A model generated the notes under the pieces. It ran no database searches. It saw only the letters and a list, made by a program, of their open reading frames with translations, and was not told the DNA's origin. The translations under genes were made by a program, and so were the position numbers. Shown here piece by piece: positions 23,051-35,567 of a stretch of 64,000 nucleotides of DNA; the first letter of the stretch is position 1; each line of letters starts with the position of its first letter. The stretch is from the NCBI GenBank assembly GCA_036346405.1, contig CM070562.1:98792284-98856283 (forward strand), read 5' to 3'. This stretch comes from Phyllostachys edulis. Its lineage: Eukaryota > Streptophyta > Magnoliopsida > Poales > Poaceae.

Positions 23051-25745
23051 GTTACTTCCATCAACTCTCTTCGTTCTCTCTTGCAAAGCCGCCTGGCCAA
23101 AATCTGCAGTACATGTCATATATATGCTTAGTTTCACTGGACCAAACGATGCAAACTAGGTGCCGGACGTCCGACCATCGGATGCTTGTTGTGTCAATTC
23201 GATTGAATTGCTGTAACATTTACTGGACTATGTTAAACTGTTTCAACAAGTATTCCGTACTTTCCAATTTCATAGCATTGCTGCTAATGTCTATTGATAT
23301 TGTGTCTCCAAAAGCTGCATGGCTATGGAAAGGAACCTGGGCAAATCAGAAACAAGGTTCGCAATAGCATGACGATGCGCTACAGTGTGGAACTTTGGCA
23401 TGTTGTGCTTCCAGATCATGGAGCATGATCGAGCATATTAACAGGTTATTTATGAGCTATAAATGGTCTGAAAGAAACGGTGAGAAACTAGCAAGAAACG
23501 TCTACGCAGCATCTAGCTATCCATCCTTCTTTTTAGCAATGATTGCTGCGATTATCGTCTCCTTGAGCCTTGATCTGTTGGAGCGTGACAGCACGACATG
23601 AATACGATTCCCGTTTACTGTAGCATTATTATCACAGACGACGACTAATTTCAGCTTGATCGTGACTTCGTGAGGGACTTGTCTGCCGTGAACAGGGACG
23701 GCGACGACGGACGACATGGACACGACGCCCCTTCCTAGTTTTTTTTGCTATTTTCGCGCTATTTTACGTTGAATTTGCAAATCTAGCATTCTCCTAAGTG
23801 AAATACCAAAAATAACATCGCAGACGTACCAGCAAATGATATGTGTCGTCCGTCATACTCCAGTCACTCTACATCTGGCCTACCATGCCCCCAGGACGCT
23901 GCACCCGCCTACCTCGTCTTAGGCCCCTACATGTGCTCACCGCGCGCCTGGGGCCTGCAGGCATTTTTGCGCACTGGTTGGCATTTGCACTGTTTTCTAG
24001 AACAGTGAACAATGCTTTCCACGGTTGTGGTACTATTTTCTAGACCTCCTCTACACATTACCCCTTGAATCCAACAACCTTGAGGAAGGACTATCCACCG
24101 TCCACCCTCCCTGAATCCAACGGCGTAGAAGAGGACGTCCCCAGACAATTTCTTTCCCTATTTCCTCCACTGTTTGACACTGTTATGCATGGCGGGGCGT
24201 TGCAGTGTTCCCAGGCCAGCGCATAACATGCACTTCGGAAAATTGAAGGGGATCAACAACTATAAATCACCTATTAACCCTTTTAAGTATGAGATAAATA
24301 ACATAACCGTAACAGGACATCTAGAAGTGGACCACTACTGGAAAGGAAAACACTTGTATTGTAGTTTTGCCACTTGTTTAGTTTTACACATTGTTTTATA
24401 TAATGTCCGGAAACTAGGGTAATACAAGCAACAATGATAAGGCAAGGTGCTCTGGATTATGATAGCACGGTGAGCAGTAATATTTGCTTTTTTTGTTGTA
24501 TTTTAGTTGCTAAAAGATAATTAACTGTGTTAAATATTCCCTTTGGAATGGGAAAAGCTGTCGGAGACTTGCTTCCACCAAACAGAGCTTGTTTATAACC
24601 AGCCATAACATGATTTCAGGTTTAAACCCATAATCATGTTGTGGACAACCATTTATGTGTACGGACTCCGATTGGACCATGACGTTTTTATTTAATTTTG
24701 TGGGCACCGAGCAACTGTTGGCTACCGGTGTGTAGACACCTTTTTTTTAGAGGCTTGTGCAGACACTGTGCCGATGCGCGGGGCGCGGCAGGGCGAGGTG
24801 CAGGGCGACGAGGCGCGATAGGCCCCGATGCCGCGCGACGGGAACATGGTAGGATGCCAAAATAGCATAAAACTCCACCCCTTCTATATAGGCCGGACTT
24901 CTATCCTCTCCGGCAACGCACGCCATTATCCCATTCGCTTCCATGCAAACCTCTTGCTCAATGATTTCTCATTACCTGAAAACAACAACAGTTCTCATCT
25001 AAATCATCATCTCTTGCGGTTAGCAGTACTTCTTTTGATACTTCTCTGCCATGCGTCCTTTTATTCGCTGATGAGCTATTTTCTGGACAGGGACATTGCG
25101 AAGATCTCTGTCACTAGCCGGACCATATATACCAGCATCTTCAAAAGCTAATGTGTGTGGAAAAGACATCATGACAGGAGCAAGCACAGCTCTTCCTTAG
25201 GTAAAGTGGCTTCTAATCTTCTATCACAACATATGTGTCCCCCTAGTTGCTTTCGAGCCCTTCATTCTCTCACATGGATGTATAGCAAATCTCTCCCTCT
25301 CCCTGCAGGAGCGTACTGGTGCTGCAATATGCGAAGTCCAGCAGAAACTTTGGCCTTGACAAGAAAACAATGACAAGTCTTCGTTCCAAGGATGCTTCCT
25401 TAGCAGCACACCATGTGCCCTGCACATACTTCCTCTCGACGGGGCAAAGAGAGCGGCTTATTCAATGGAGCAACCGCTTCTGGAGTAATTGCAGTGTCGA
25501 AATCTCGGATGCATGGATTCTAAGATGCCATCAAGAACACTGTATCTAAGCGGGTCTACCCATGTGTCCTACGCGTATATATACTACGCCCTATGCATTT
25601 TAGGTGAATCAAAAATCTTTAACTGGAGATAGCTTGATCAGATGTCATGCCCTTCGTTGGGAACTTTTTTTATTTAGTTAATCCATTTTTTCAAATTATT
25701 TTAAAGATAACATCTCCCTAACTTTATTTTCAATTCTGACCCCTT
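23051..25745. other. Intergenic DNA without recognisable genes
   Basis: Only short frames with no familiar domain are present. Around 23740-24170 the sequence changes to C-rich blocks and may be an old transposon, but no terminal repeat was found. CACTACTGGAAA at 24341 looks like a CACTA-type end, but no inverted partner was seen. A GC-rich patch lies at 24770-24830. Confidence 0.5.
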
Positions 25746-25759
25746 TGGCCACGCCCGGA

Positions 25760-26990
25760 CCTCGGCGTGACAAACTAGTGTTGTCACGCCATTCTTCTTG
25801 ACGTAACAGGACTTAACCCAAAAACGGATGCATGTTGGAGGACAATGATGGTCAACGACGAGGATGATCGGGACTAGGTTAGGAGAACTGAGGTCCAGAA
25901 CGATCAAGGATGTCGGGTGAAGTCAGTGGACTTAAGCATGTCATAAAATGGACAAGAAAGATCGAACGAGAAGTTTGGTGCGACGGGTTGCATCAAGCGG
26001 CGCGGGGGTCGGTGCAAGTGCTATGGTGGTTTCGGTGGGAGCCGGATGTGAGAGACTTGCCGATATGAAGAGAGTCGTTTGATCAACTTACACGTGGTGA
26101 AGCATGAGATTGCTTCATGAAGATTGGACTCGGTATTTGGAGAATGATCGAGAAGAGGTATTTTGGTAACTTCACTAAAATACCGCCTTGATGACTTTTG
26201 GTTAAACCGCGGCGCAAGATGGCGCAAGGAGAGGTGGTTTAGGTCAACCGCGGCGCAAGTTCACGAAGAAATGGATTCAGGAAGCCCGGTTCAGCATCCG
26301 CTTTGAGAAGCGTGCACGAGTGTATACCCATTTGTGTGTGTGCTTAATGGGTGCCCATTAGGGTTTCCTCTCATAGCTTAGCCTCCACTACATAAGGGGA
26401 TGTCTAGATGAGCTCCCAAGCCCTTCCTAGAGAGAAACCCTAATTTGTGTTTTGGGGATTTTGGAGTAGTTGAGGTTAGGGTTTGTGAGAGATGGATTGA
26501 TTGTGTGCTCAAATGTTGATCTTTTGTTCTCCATAGTGGAGTGGTTGTAAACCAACTTCAGTCTCAAATCAATCCAAGCAAGATTTTTCAAGATGAGTCT
26601 CTTCTTGTTCTTGTTCTTGCTCTCTGTTTGGTGATTTTTGGGTTTTTGATGATTCTTCGATTTTCTTTGGTTTCTTTCTGAGATATTGCTTGCTGTGACA
26701 TGTGGGAATGCACCTAGGATCATCTCTTACCCACGAGCAAGGTCTAGGGTCAAAGTTTGATTTTCCAACATTCTTGTGCCCTCCTTCCCTCATCTATGAA
26801 ATTAATGGAACCTTGGCTTCGATCTTCCCGATCGTTGATTGGAATAGGTTCATGGCCTTCTTGATGGGCTATGGTCGAAATTTGAGGGATTTGGATCAAG
26901 GAATCAAAAAGTTGTGCCGATTTTGGTTTTGGGTTCAGATCGGTTTTATTGTTCACCAGTAGTACCGCCATCGCTTGCTTCAAGACTACT
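25760..26990 (+). repeat. LTR-like repetitive stretch
   Basis: The stretch has features often seen in plant LTRs. There is CACTACATAAGGGG followed by a leader-like region with AAACCCTAATTT and AGGGTTTGTGAGAG, then T-rich runs and no coding domain. It starts near a perfect 9-bp-arm hairpin (GGCGTGACA / TGTCACGCC, about 25763-25790). Termini and target duplication could not be fixed, so class and limits are tentative. Confidence 0.35.
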
Positions 26991-28120
26991 TATCGCTCAC
27001 CAAGATCGTTCGTCTGTCGAATTTTTGGTGCTTTTAGTTGTTGTGCTTCGGGATTTCGATTAGATTCAATACATGACATCTGTTGTGTTTGTTTGTTGAT
27101 CTTCATAGCTTTCATAGCTAGTGGAGAGAAAATTAAGTTGAATCCAATCAAAATGAAAAATAGAGAGAGCTCCTATTCACCTACTCTAGTCGTCGTTTCG
27201 GCCCAACGGTCAGAATTAGAAATAAAGTTAGAGACGTTATTTTTAAATTATTTTTTAAAAATAGATTAAAAATAAAAAAGCTCCCTCGTTGGTACCCTGA
27301 AGCGAAGGTCTAATCGGCTTGTCAGCCACTTACTTTTTATTTTTGGTAGGATATCTCTATGGACAGAGGTGCCACATCACTAAGTATGCTATCGTCAACT
27401 ATTTTAAGGCCACGATCCACATGTCACTAGTTCACTTCACTGAAAATCATATGAGTGAGTTATGAATCAAACTCCAGTTAATCGAGGTGTACCGTTAGGC
27501 TATGTAACTTTGGCGCACGGAGCCGTGTTAACTATGTCAGTAGCCAACCGTTCTTTTAGATGGCCAGGCTTTTGCCTGGGCTACATTGAAGAATGAAATG
27601 GGGCTTAAGCCTCCTCGCGAGCGCGCCGAGCGCGACTCAAACGCGGGCGGACGGAGGACACGTCTATCCCCTTTCGCCAACATAGTAATTAGCATTCGAT
27701 AATCCCCTTTGACTTCATGGACGCATTCTCATGTGTGGTGTGGTGCTGTGCACATTGCCCTTTTGGCGTGTGATTGAAAATCGCGTGCACAGAGTTCATA
27801 AAACGTCTAATAGCCGCTCAATTTAGATTGCTTCTCAGCAGCTCAATGGTGCTAGGATCGCAGCAGGAGATTCTTCACCACCAATAAATGCTGGATGTTC
27901 ACTCTGTGTGCACGTAATCCCTTCCCTTTTTTTGTTTCATTTTCTTTCCTGGATGAGCATTGTGTTTTTTTAACAAACAAAATGTTTTCGTGTATGTGTG
28001 TAAGTGTAACACATGTTTGGAACAAATGGTGGACAAACACATTGGACGCACGCCGGCTAAACAAATGATGGGCGAAGTTGTGTGCGAGTTTGGCGAGTTT
28101 TTGTCGCATTTGATATGATT
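26991..28120. other. Intergenic DNA
   Basis: No gene, terminal repeat or tandem array is recognised. It becomes GC-rich around 27600-27660 (repeated GCGAGCGCG), and a small palindrome, CCAGGCTTTTGCCTGG, lies near 27567. Confidence 0.45.
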
Positions 28121-29202
28121 GGGGCACGACAAAGGAGCCAGCGCCGAATGGTTTCAAAAACCATTAAGAAATGATTTTTGATACTATTTGGTACTGTTTA
28201 AATACTATTTGAAATACTATGTATAATACTATTTAGCACTTAAAAAAATCAGTCGAGAGCATCTTCTTCTTCTTTTTTACCTTGCACTCGCAGCTTCAAA
28301 TGTATTATCACATGTACCGAAAAAAATTTACAACTTTTTTCACATGAAATCACGGCGCAGCAAGCACAATCTCCTTGAAGCAGCAATGTTTCGTCAGACG
28401 AGGCAGCGGCGGCAAGCAGTAGTACACATCACCAGCCGCGGCGGGGGTGCATGTGCACCCATGCTTGGTGTGGGAGCATGGGCACCACATCCCTCATGTA
28501 CTACGTAGGTGCAGCACTTGGAGGCGAACTCTGCGCCATACCGATACCAGCAAGCGACACGAGCAAGTAGGAGGCAGGCTAACCCTAGCAGCAATGGCAC
28601 CAGCAAGTGTTTGTATTTTTGGGGAGAGGCCGCCATCTTCCGAACACTACGTACACCAAGAACATTTCTGTAAAAAAATACAGACACGTGCGCGCCCTTG
28701 CTGCTAGGGTTAGCTTTAATTTCCTCCTACTTGCTCGCGTCGCTTGCTGGTGTCGGTGCAGCGCAGGGTTCGCCTCTAACTGCTACACTTGCACGGAGTT
28801 CGTGAGGGATATGGTGCCCACACTCCCGCACCAAGCATGGGTGCACATGCACCCCTCGCCACCGTGGCCGATGTCGGTGTACTACTACCCGCCGTCGCCG
28901 CCTCGTCCGACGAATTGTTGCTGCTTCAAGGAGATTGTGCTTGCTACGTCGTGATTTTATGTGAAAAATTTACGGTTTTTTTTGGTACATGTGATAATAC
29001 ATTTGAAATTGCGAGCGCAAGGTAAAAAAACAAGAAGAAAAAATAGTATTAGCTATTTTTTTAGTGTTAAATAGTATTATAAATAGTGTTTTAAATCATA
29101 TCAAATAATATTTAAATAGTATCAAATATCATCGAATAGTATCAAAATCATTTTTAATGGTTTTTGAAACCATTCAGCGGCTTGCTCCTTCGCCGTGCCC
29201 CC
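28121..29202. repeat. 1.08-kb fold-back (long inverted repeat)
   Basis: The left arm (about 28121-28620) and right arm (about 28675-29202) are inverted copies, clearly similar by eye but with small indels. The loop is only about 55 bp. Ends are GGGGCACG and CGTGCCCC. Matching landmarks in both arms are GAATGGTTTCAAAAACCATT, CAAATGTATTATCACATGTACC, AGCACAATCTCCTTGAAGC, CATGGGTGCACATGCACCC/reverse and GCTAACCCTAGCAGCAA. No target duplication is evident. A transcript would form a very long hairpin. Confidence 0.85.
28394..28639 (-). CDS. Hypothetical small secreted Cys-rich peptide ORF in the left arm of the fold-back
   Basis: From the internal ATG (28639) the frame encodes about 81 residues. 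It starts MAASPQKYKHLLVPLLLGL and continues with a hydrophobic core (ACLLLARVACW) that looks like a signal peptide, then Cys-rich sequence (SKCCTYVVHEGCG) and CTTACRRC. The inverted right arm holds the related but frame-diverged version on the + strand (LLARVACWCRC, CYTCTEFVRDM, YYYPPSPPRPTNCCC). No known family is recognised, and expression is unknown. It may be a captured gene piece rather than a gene. Confidence 0.35.
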   Translation of the reverse strand, partial: KMAASPQKYKHLLVPLLLGLACLLLARVACWYRYGAEFASKCCTYVVHEGCGAHAPTPSMGAHAPPPRLVMCTTACRRCLV

Positions 29203-30658
29203 AGAGGCATGGCCCGTGTCTCTGTGGTTCGGATTCTATGTGTCCGTGCCTCTGAAGCACAGTAGAGACGTGTTCAGCCCCTAGAGACATGAACAAATTA
29301 TGTATCGTGTCTCTGCTTGTATATGGTGCTATTTTTACAATTAATTAAAAAGATAACTATTTTTGTTAATTTACAGACCAACGGTGCCAAAAACTCGAAT
29401 TCGGTCATGCTCATTTCCGAATGGAACCCGGCGAGATGACATGATCGGCTGAATGGGGAATGGCGACGTTGAGGCAACTGAACTGAGCTTTGAGACGACA
29501 GGAAGGCAGGTGGTACCCTTCATGGCGTCCCATGACTCTTACCCCAAAAGTGACTCTTACTCCAAAACTGTACGACCGCATCTGTTCTGCCTGACTGTGA
29601 CGTCGAACTGGCCGGCCGGCCGGTCTTGCACTTGCCCGCACAACTAAATTGCTTAGATCCACCCGGACCACCCCGATGGATGGATCATTCCATGCTTCGG
29701 CGCATGCTACTACCACTATGTCACCACTATGTCACCCCTAGTTAGAGCTGAGAGTTGATCCGTGCCATGGCATGGCACGGGCAAGATGGGCTTCAGGCCG
29801 CATCGAGGCGAGCACGGCCACCTCGTCGTGCTGCAGGCATGACTCATCTCCGACGAGGCCTAGGCACGGCCTAGGGCACGATGGGCTGTCATTGTGCTGT
29901 GTCGGCCTAGGCCTGGCCTTCAGTGAGCCGGCGACCTTGACGATGACGGGGCCGAGGATAAGGACCACGTCGACTAGGAAGATGGCGGCCGTCGCCGCCC
30001 AGGAAGACGAAGACGCCCATGCGCCACCTCTGCCATCTACGCCCACTCCCCCTCGCCATGGCCTCCTCCTCCCGGACGCCAGCGAAGAACTCTACCCGCC
30101 TCGGCCGCGCCATGCGCTTGCGAAGGGGGCAAGTGGGACGGCGACGAGGAGGTGGTGGCAGCAGCGAAGGGGGTGTCAGCAGGGCTCGACCATGGCGGGT
30201 ATGGAGGGAGGAGAGGAGGCGACTAGAGGGATGGCGACTGGAAGGAGGGAGGCGGCTAGAGGAGTGGAGGGAGGGCGGCGACCGGCGACGCATGGGGAGG
30301 GAGAGGGAGGGAGGTGACTGGAGGAGTGGAGGGAGGGTGTCGGTCGACGACGCATGGGGAGGGAGGTGGCTGAAGGAGTGTGGATTGGGGATTGGGAGCC
30401 GGGACTCGGGGTGGGGGGCGTTGGGGATGGGTGAAGGCCGTGAGGGGAGTTGGGCCAGGTCAGGGGGTGGGGGACGGGATTGGTTGGGCAGGCCGAGGGG
30501 GATTGGGACAGGCTATGGGGGAAGGATTGGACCAGGATGGGGAGACTGGGCCTCTTTCGTACCTCTTGGCCTAGCTATTCGTGTCGTGCCATGCTTGGGC
30601 CGTGCCGTGCCGACCGGGTCTCGAGCCAGCCCGAAAAAGCATGGCCCAAGTCCGAGGT
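29203..30658. repeat. GC-rich repetitive stretch, possible hAT-derived
   Basis: Repeated GGCACGGC/CCGTGCC motifs occur near 29757-29790 and 30590-30660, as in the subterminal regions of some grass hAT elements. In between, G-rich sequence (GGAGGGAGG runs, 30180-30540) produces overlapping open frames on both strands with no recognisable domain, so they are not called as genes. At 29203-29740 nothing is recognised. Confidence 0.3.
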
Positions 30659-31430
30659 CTACCCCTGGTGTGGCGTCCATGAAAAAGGCCAAGTCAATGA
30701 AGAGCGCTAGGAAGAAGGCAGGAAAAGGCAAGGTGTCTTCAGGTGAGGAAAGTGGAAAGGCGTGAGTGTGTCTTGGTAAAAGGGTCGTGGTTAAGTTATT
30801 ATTTGTGTGCGTAAGTAGATGGGGTTTAAGTATTGCTACCGTGTAACGGAAAAACCTTGTCATAAAAATAAAGAAAAGTTACTTGTCCTATCTTCTTCTT
30901 CCTCACATCTCGGACGTTCTCCCCTACTGAAATTCCCCAATCGTGTTTCTCGAATCTCTTGGCCTTGGTCGGTAAAATTCCATGATGACAGGGTGAACAT
31001 CTTCGGGTTGACCACCATAAATCCTGATCCGAGTTCAATCGGCTTGGGGGAGAGATCTCCACGGCTCCGGCTAAGTAAGGTGTGCAAGTCCGCCAGGTGG
31101 CGATAGCGATAGATGCAATGGAAGAGCGTCTAGTGGAGTCAGTGAAGAAGATGGTCTAGGAGATGAAGGCGCGGGTGGCGAGCAGGAGAGGCGTGAAGGC
31201 CCGAGCGGCGTCGGGACGTCGAGATCAGGCGCGCATGGATCCGACGGCGGGATCCGGTTGGCGGGGGGAGGGATTCTGGCGGTGCGGGGAAGAGAAACGA
31301 AGCAAGTGCTTTGTTTCGGGCGAGCATGAGGCAGAGCAGGGCAGAGGAGCACGACGCGGGGTCGACGGAGGTGGCGCTGGTGGCGGTAGTGGCGGTCACA
31401 TGGGTAACCCTAGCCGTAGCTTTGATACCA

Positions 31431-31536
31431 TGTTGGAATGAGAACTCTTATCTATTTCAATGGGTCAAAGGCCAATATAACATGTACATGGTAAACAATA
31501 TGTAAAGAACACCCTAAGCTATATACATATGTAACA
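31431..31536 (-). mobile_element. Short LTR and primer site of a truncated retroelement
   Basis: On the minus strand a 106-bp LTR runs TGTTACATATG ... CATTCCAACA. It is followed at once by TGGTATCAAAGC (31430-31419), a primer site for initiator tRNA-Met, and a GGGTT-containing leader. The other LTR is absent. It lies between the gypsy 5' LTR and gypsy RNase H, so this fragment, or a deletion around it, explains the lost gag-RT. Confidence 0.65.
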
Positions 31537-31546
31537 ACCTTATCTA

Positions 31547-33217
31547 TTGAGAGGCCCATTTACTATTAGAACTAACCATAAAAGCTTATGTCACTTAGAG
31601 GATCAAAATTTAACTTCAGAATTACAGAAGAAGGCCGTGACAAAGTTAATTGGACTTCAGCACAAGTTTCAATATAAAAGAGGTGAGGACAATAAACCAG
31701 TTGATGCATTGTTAAGAGTAGGACATTTGTTTCATTTGCAAGCTACATCAGTGATTCGACTGGTGTGGCTACAGGAAGTTCTAAATTCTTATGATGTGGA
31801 TAATTTTACTAAAAAAATATTAGTAGAATGTCGTAACTGGGTCCAATGAAAAAGGATTTATGTTATCTGAAGGGCTCGTCAAGAGGGATGGCAAGATTTG
31901 GGTTGGTGCTAATGTTGGGTTTCAAACCAAATTGATTCAAGCCTTTCACTCGACTGCAATAGGAGGGCATTCTGGGGTGCATGCTACTTATCAGAGGCTT
32001 AAGAAATTATTTACTTGGAATGGACTGAAGCAAGATGTTGAAAGTTTTGTTAAGCAGTGTGCAGTTTGTCAGCAAGCAAAGCATGAACACTGTAAGACAC
32101 GAGTCTTACTGCAGCCACTACCAGTATCTCAAGGAGCTTGGCAAGACATTACTGTGGATTTTGTTGAAGGTTTATCTAAATCTGAGCATCACAGTGTAAT
32201 TTTGGTCATTGTTGGCAGCTATACTAAATATGCTCATTTCATTCCTCTAAAGCACCCATTTACTGCTGCTCAAGTTGCTTGAGTATTTCTAGACAATGCG
32301 GTGAAATTACATGGTTTGCCCAAGTATATAGTTTCAGATAGAAAAAAATAGTCGCTAGTCTATTTTCTAAAAAAAATATTCACTAGTCTATTTTGGCAAG
32401 AACTGTTCAAGAGATTTGAAACGAATCTGAGTACAACTTATCATACTCAGTCAGATGGGCATAGTGAAAGATTTAATAAATGTCGAGAGATGTACTTGAG
32501 GTGTGCAGTCACATCTACTCCAACCAAATGGGTTTCATGGTTAGCTCTGGCTAAATATCGGTATAACACTTCATATCATACATCATTGGGTTGTACACCA
32601 TTTAAAGCACTTTATAGCATTCATTCACATTATGGACTTATTCTAGAAATGGTTACAACAAAATCAGTTGAAGCTAGTGAGCTCATTCAGGAAAGATGAT
32701 TTTATTCAGATTTCTTACAACAACAATTTGCAAAAGTTCAATTAAGAATGAAACAACATATTCGATCAAAAAGAAGAAGAAGAATGAAACAACATGCAGA
32801 CGGTAAAAGATCTAAAGATCTCCTAGGGAGTTTGTAGTGGGAGACAAAGTGTAATTGAAACTTCAGCCATATGCTCAACAATCGATGGTGAATCACCCTT
32901 ATCCCAAATTGTCATTCAATTATTTTGGCCCATATACTGTATTGGAGAAGATTGGCACCGTAGCATATAAACTTGAATTACCTCCAGAGAGTCAGATTCA
33001 CCTAGTTTTCCATGTTTCTCAACTGAAGCAGCATGTTGCAGATTGCAGCCCAGTGTTCTTGCAGTTACCAAAACCAGTGGATATAGATGTTGCAAAATTA
33101 CAACCTGAAGAAATATTAGATAGAAGGTTGGTGAAGAAAGGTAACGCTGGCCATGTTCAAGTATTGGTCAAGTGGAGCTCCCTTACCTGTAGCAATGGCG
33201 ACCTGGGAGGACTATAA
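31547..33217 (+). pseudogene. gypsy RNase H-integrase-chromodomain remnant
   Basis: Four + frames in succession make up the remnant. 31547-31849 has RNase H (FTIRTNHKSLCHLEDQNL, LQHKFQYKRGEDNKPVDAL). 31860-32282 has the HHCC zinc finger (HSTAIGGHSGVHATYQRLKK, VKQCAVCQQAKHEH) and the integrase core start (WQDITVDFVEGLSKSEH). 32490-32699 has the integrase C-part (YNTSYHTSLGCTPFKALY). 32855-33217 has the GPYTVLEKIGTVAYKLELP box and a chromodomain-like end (ILDRRLVKKGNAGHVQVLVKW). Stops separate the frames, and a 40-bp local duplication near 32340-32390 disrupts the catalytic region. The domain order and chromodomain place it among chromoviruses. Confidence 0.87.
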
Positions 33218-34289
33218 TGTTTTGCATGATTGTTTTCCCTCGGCACTAGCTTGGGGACAAGTTGAATCTCATGGGGTGGCAATGTCACCCCTGTCATGGC
33301 GTCCATGAAAAAGTCCAAGTTAAGGAAGAGCGCTAGGAAGAAGGCGGGAAAAGGCAAGGCATCTTCAGGCGAGGAAGGTGCAAAGGCGTGAGTGTGTCTT
33401 GGTAAAAGGGTCATGGTTAAGTTATTGTGTGTGCGCGCGCACGTAAGGAGAGGGGTTTTAAGTAGGGGTGTAAATGGAGCGGATAGTTCCCGACTGTCCG
33501 ACCGACCGAATAAATGTGGATCATATTAGGATAGTAGTTTCGGATATCGGGGTCTTTTGTTCGGATTCAGATTCGGTTAGTTTTCAGCGGATATGGATAC
33601 TGATTCGGATTCAGAGAGGATACATCTGATGATTTCAGATCTATCTGGGGAATAAAACGAAACTATCTGAAATGGTGTCCGATTACTATCTGGGAAAACA
33701 AGCCTACGCGACGTGAGGTGAGACACCCTAGCGGCCCAGCCCCAGTCCATTGACACCGAGTCCATGGCCATTAGATGTGAGATGCGAGACCCGAGTGAGA
33801 CAGCAGATGAGAAGAGCACTCGAGCTCAAACCCTAACCCTCACTAGCTCATCGTCGCCGCCTCCCTCCTCCCTCGCCACCGTCGCCTCCCCTCCACCCTC
33901 GTCCCCTCCCTGCTCAGCACCGCCTTCCCCCACCCTCGCGTCGCCGCCACCTCCCTCCTCATTGCCACCTCCCCCCACTCACGCCCTCCCCTGCCGCTGC
34001 CTCTGCCTCATCCCTTCCCTTCTCAGCGGCCAGCGTCGCCTCCCTCCACCCTCGTGTCGCAGCCTCGCCTCCTTCCTCGGCCCGACCTCCCCCCACCCAC
34101 ACCCTCCCTCGCCACCTCTCTCCTCCCTGGCCGCCGCAGCCGCCTCCCTCCTCCCTAGCCACTACCGCCTCTCCTACGCCTCCCTCAGTCCCTCATCCTC
34201 CGAGTGCAGTGCAGGGAGGTCACCGCCTCCTCTCCCATGCCTCCCTCAGTCCCTCATCCTCCGAGTGCAGTGCAGAGGTTAGTGATTTT

Positions 34290-35558
34290 GTTGAACTTTG
34301 AAGCAACTCTTGAATTGTTTGATTCTTTATGTTGAGTACTTAGTATTGAAAGAAAATATAGGAAATCTTTCTTTTCAGAGTTATCGTCCCGATAAATATT
34401 TGGTTGAAATTTGTGCTGGTTTAGTAGAATTTTCTTGACATTTGTAGTTCAAGATGTATCTAAGGTGTATGCATGTATTAACCAGAAACCTGGCTTCTTT
34501 TTATGGATGGTGAATGTCATGGGTTTAATGTTTGGTGCCCCTGTTTATAGGTTTCAGTTGTAATTGCCTGTAGTCCTAACATTGCCCTGGCCCTAGGAGA
34601 AAATGTCTTCCATGTTCATGATGTGTTTGCTGTGCATCAATTCAAAAGTATAGGCACCAAATTGTCTTCTTTGAAGTATATATGTGAAATCCGGATTATT
34701 CCAAAATCTAAAGTGTATGTACATCAGTACAAATAAATATTCTTACAACAAAACAAACAATTAGAGGATCAACCTTTTTTCAGCTATAACAAACGCATAA
34801 ACTTGGGTTCACATAAAATAGTGCTACTTAAATCTTCATACTTGTACACTATGGAGCTGATTTGTAGTTTGATTTAACGGTGTTTTCCCCCCCTAAACTT
34901 CATAAGCCATTGTATTGTACCATGAGTGTCACTAATGGTATGCCTAATATAATTCTTCATTGCTGTAATAGCGTGATAAACCATTGCACTATTAGTTTCA
35001 CAAATTGTTATCATGCTTCATGAAACTCGAGTTGTTTGGACTTAAGTTCGATGGTTTACGAGGTGCAATCTAGAAAACTGAATATTCTCTTTGCATAATT
35101 AAGCATGTCGTACTACACCTTGCTAATTGCTATAAGTGAGTAATCGCAACAAGCTCAGCCATAGTAGTTTTTTTCTTCTTCATGTGGCCAACAGATCAAG
35201 CCAAAAGTTTTTAAAAAATGGCAGTGAATATTTGAGCCAATTTGTAAATCATGCAACTACAACCACAAGATAAATAATGGCCAATAGATCAATGCAAAGA
35301 TAAAAAAACGGCAATGATTTTTTGTAGCCAATTTGCATCTCTAAAACTTCAACCACAAGATCAAGCTTTTGTCAAGGTAAAGTTTAGAAAAGATAGGAAT
35401 AGTAATAAATGGTAACCAATTGCTTTATCCATTCCAGATTCCACCCAATGACACAAGGTTGCTATAGGAGCTAATTGTCTGTTGTGCTGAAGCTTTTGCT
35501 GCAACTTTCTTGGGTAGCTCCAAATTTTACAGGCCCCGGGCTGCATACATCATCACCA
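34290..35558. other. Interior of the hAT element
   Basis: AT-rich, intron-like DNA with no open frame of note. Two partly similar segments (about 35200-35270 and 35270-35350: ATGGCAGTGAATATTT / ACGGCAATGATTTTTT, CAACCACAAGAT) form a weak local direct repeat. Confidence 0.5.
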
Positions 35559-35567
35559 TTACCAGAA

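Noticed and set aside
24341..24352. CACTACTGGAAA as a CACTA transposon end
   Set aside because: No inverted partner or 3-bp duplication was found in the neighbourhood.
29772..30765. Long overlapping open frames on both strands
   Set aside because: They follow from stop-poor GC-rich repeats, run into the gypsy LTR, and show no domain in any frame.
33764..34282. Pro/Ser-rich 172-codon frame
   Set aside because: C-rich low-complexity sequence within the hAT element, more likely an untranslated leader. No transposase motif.
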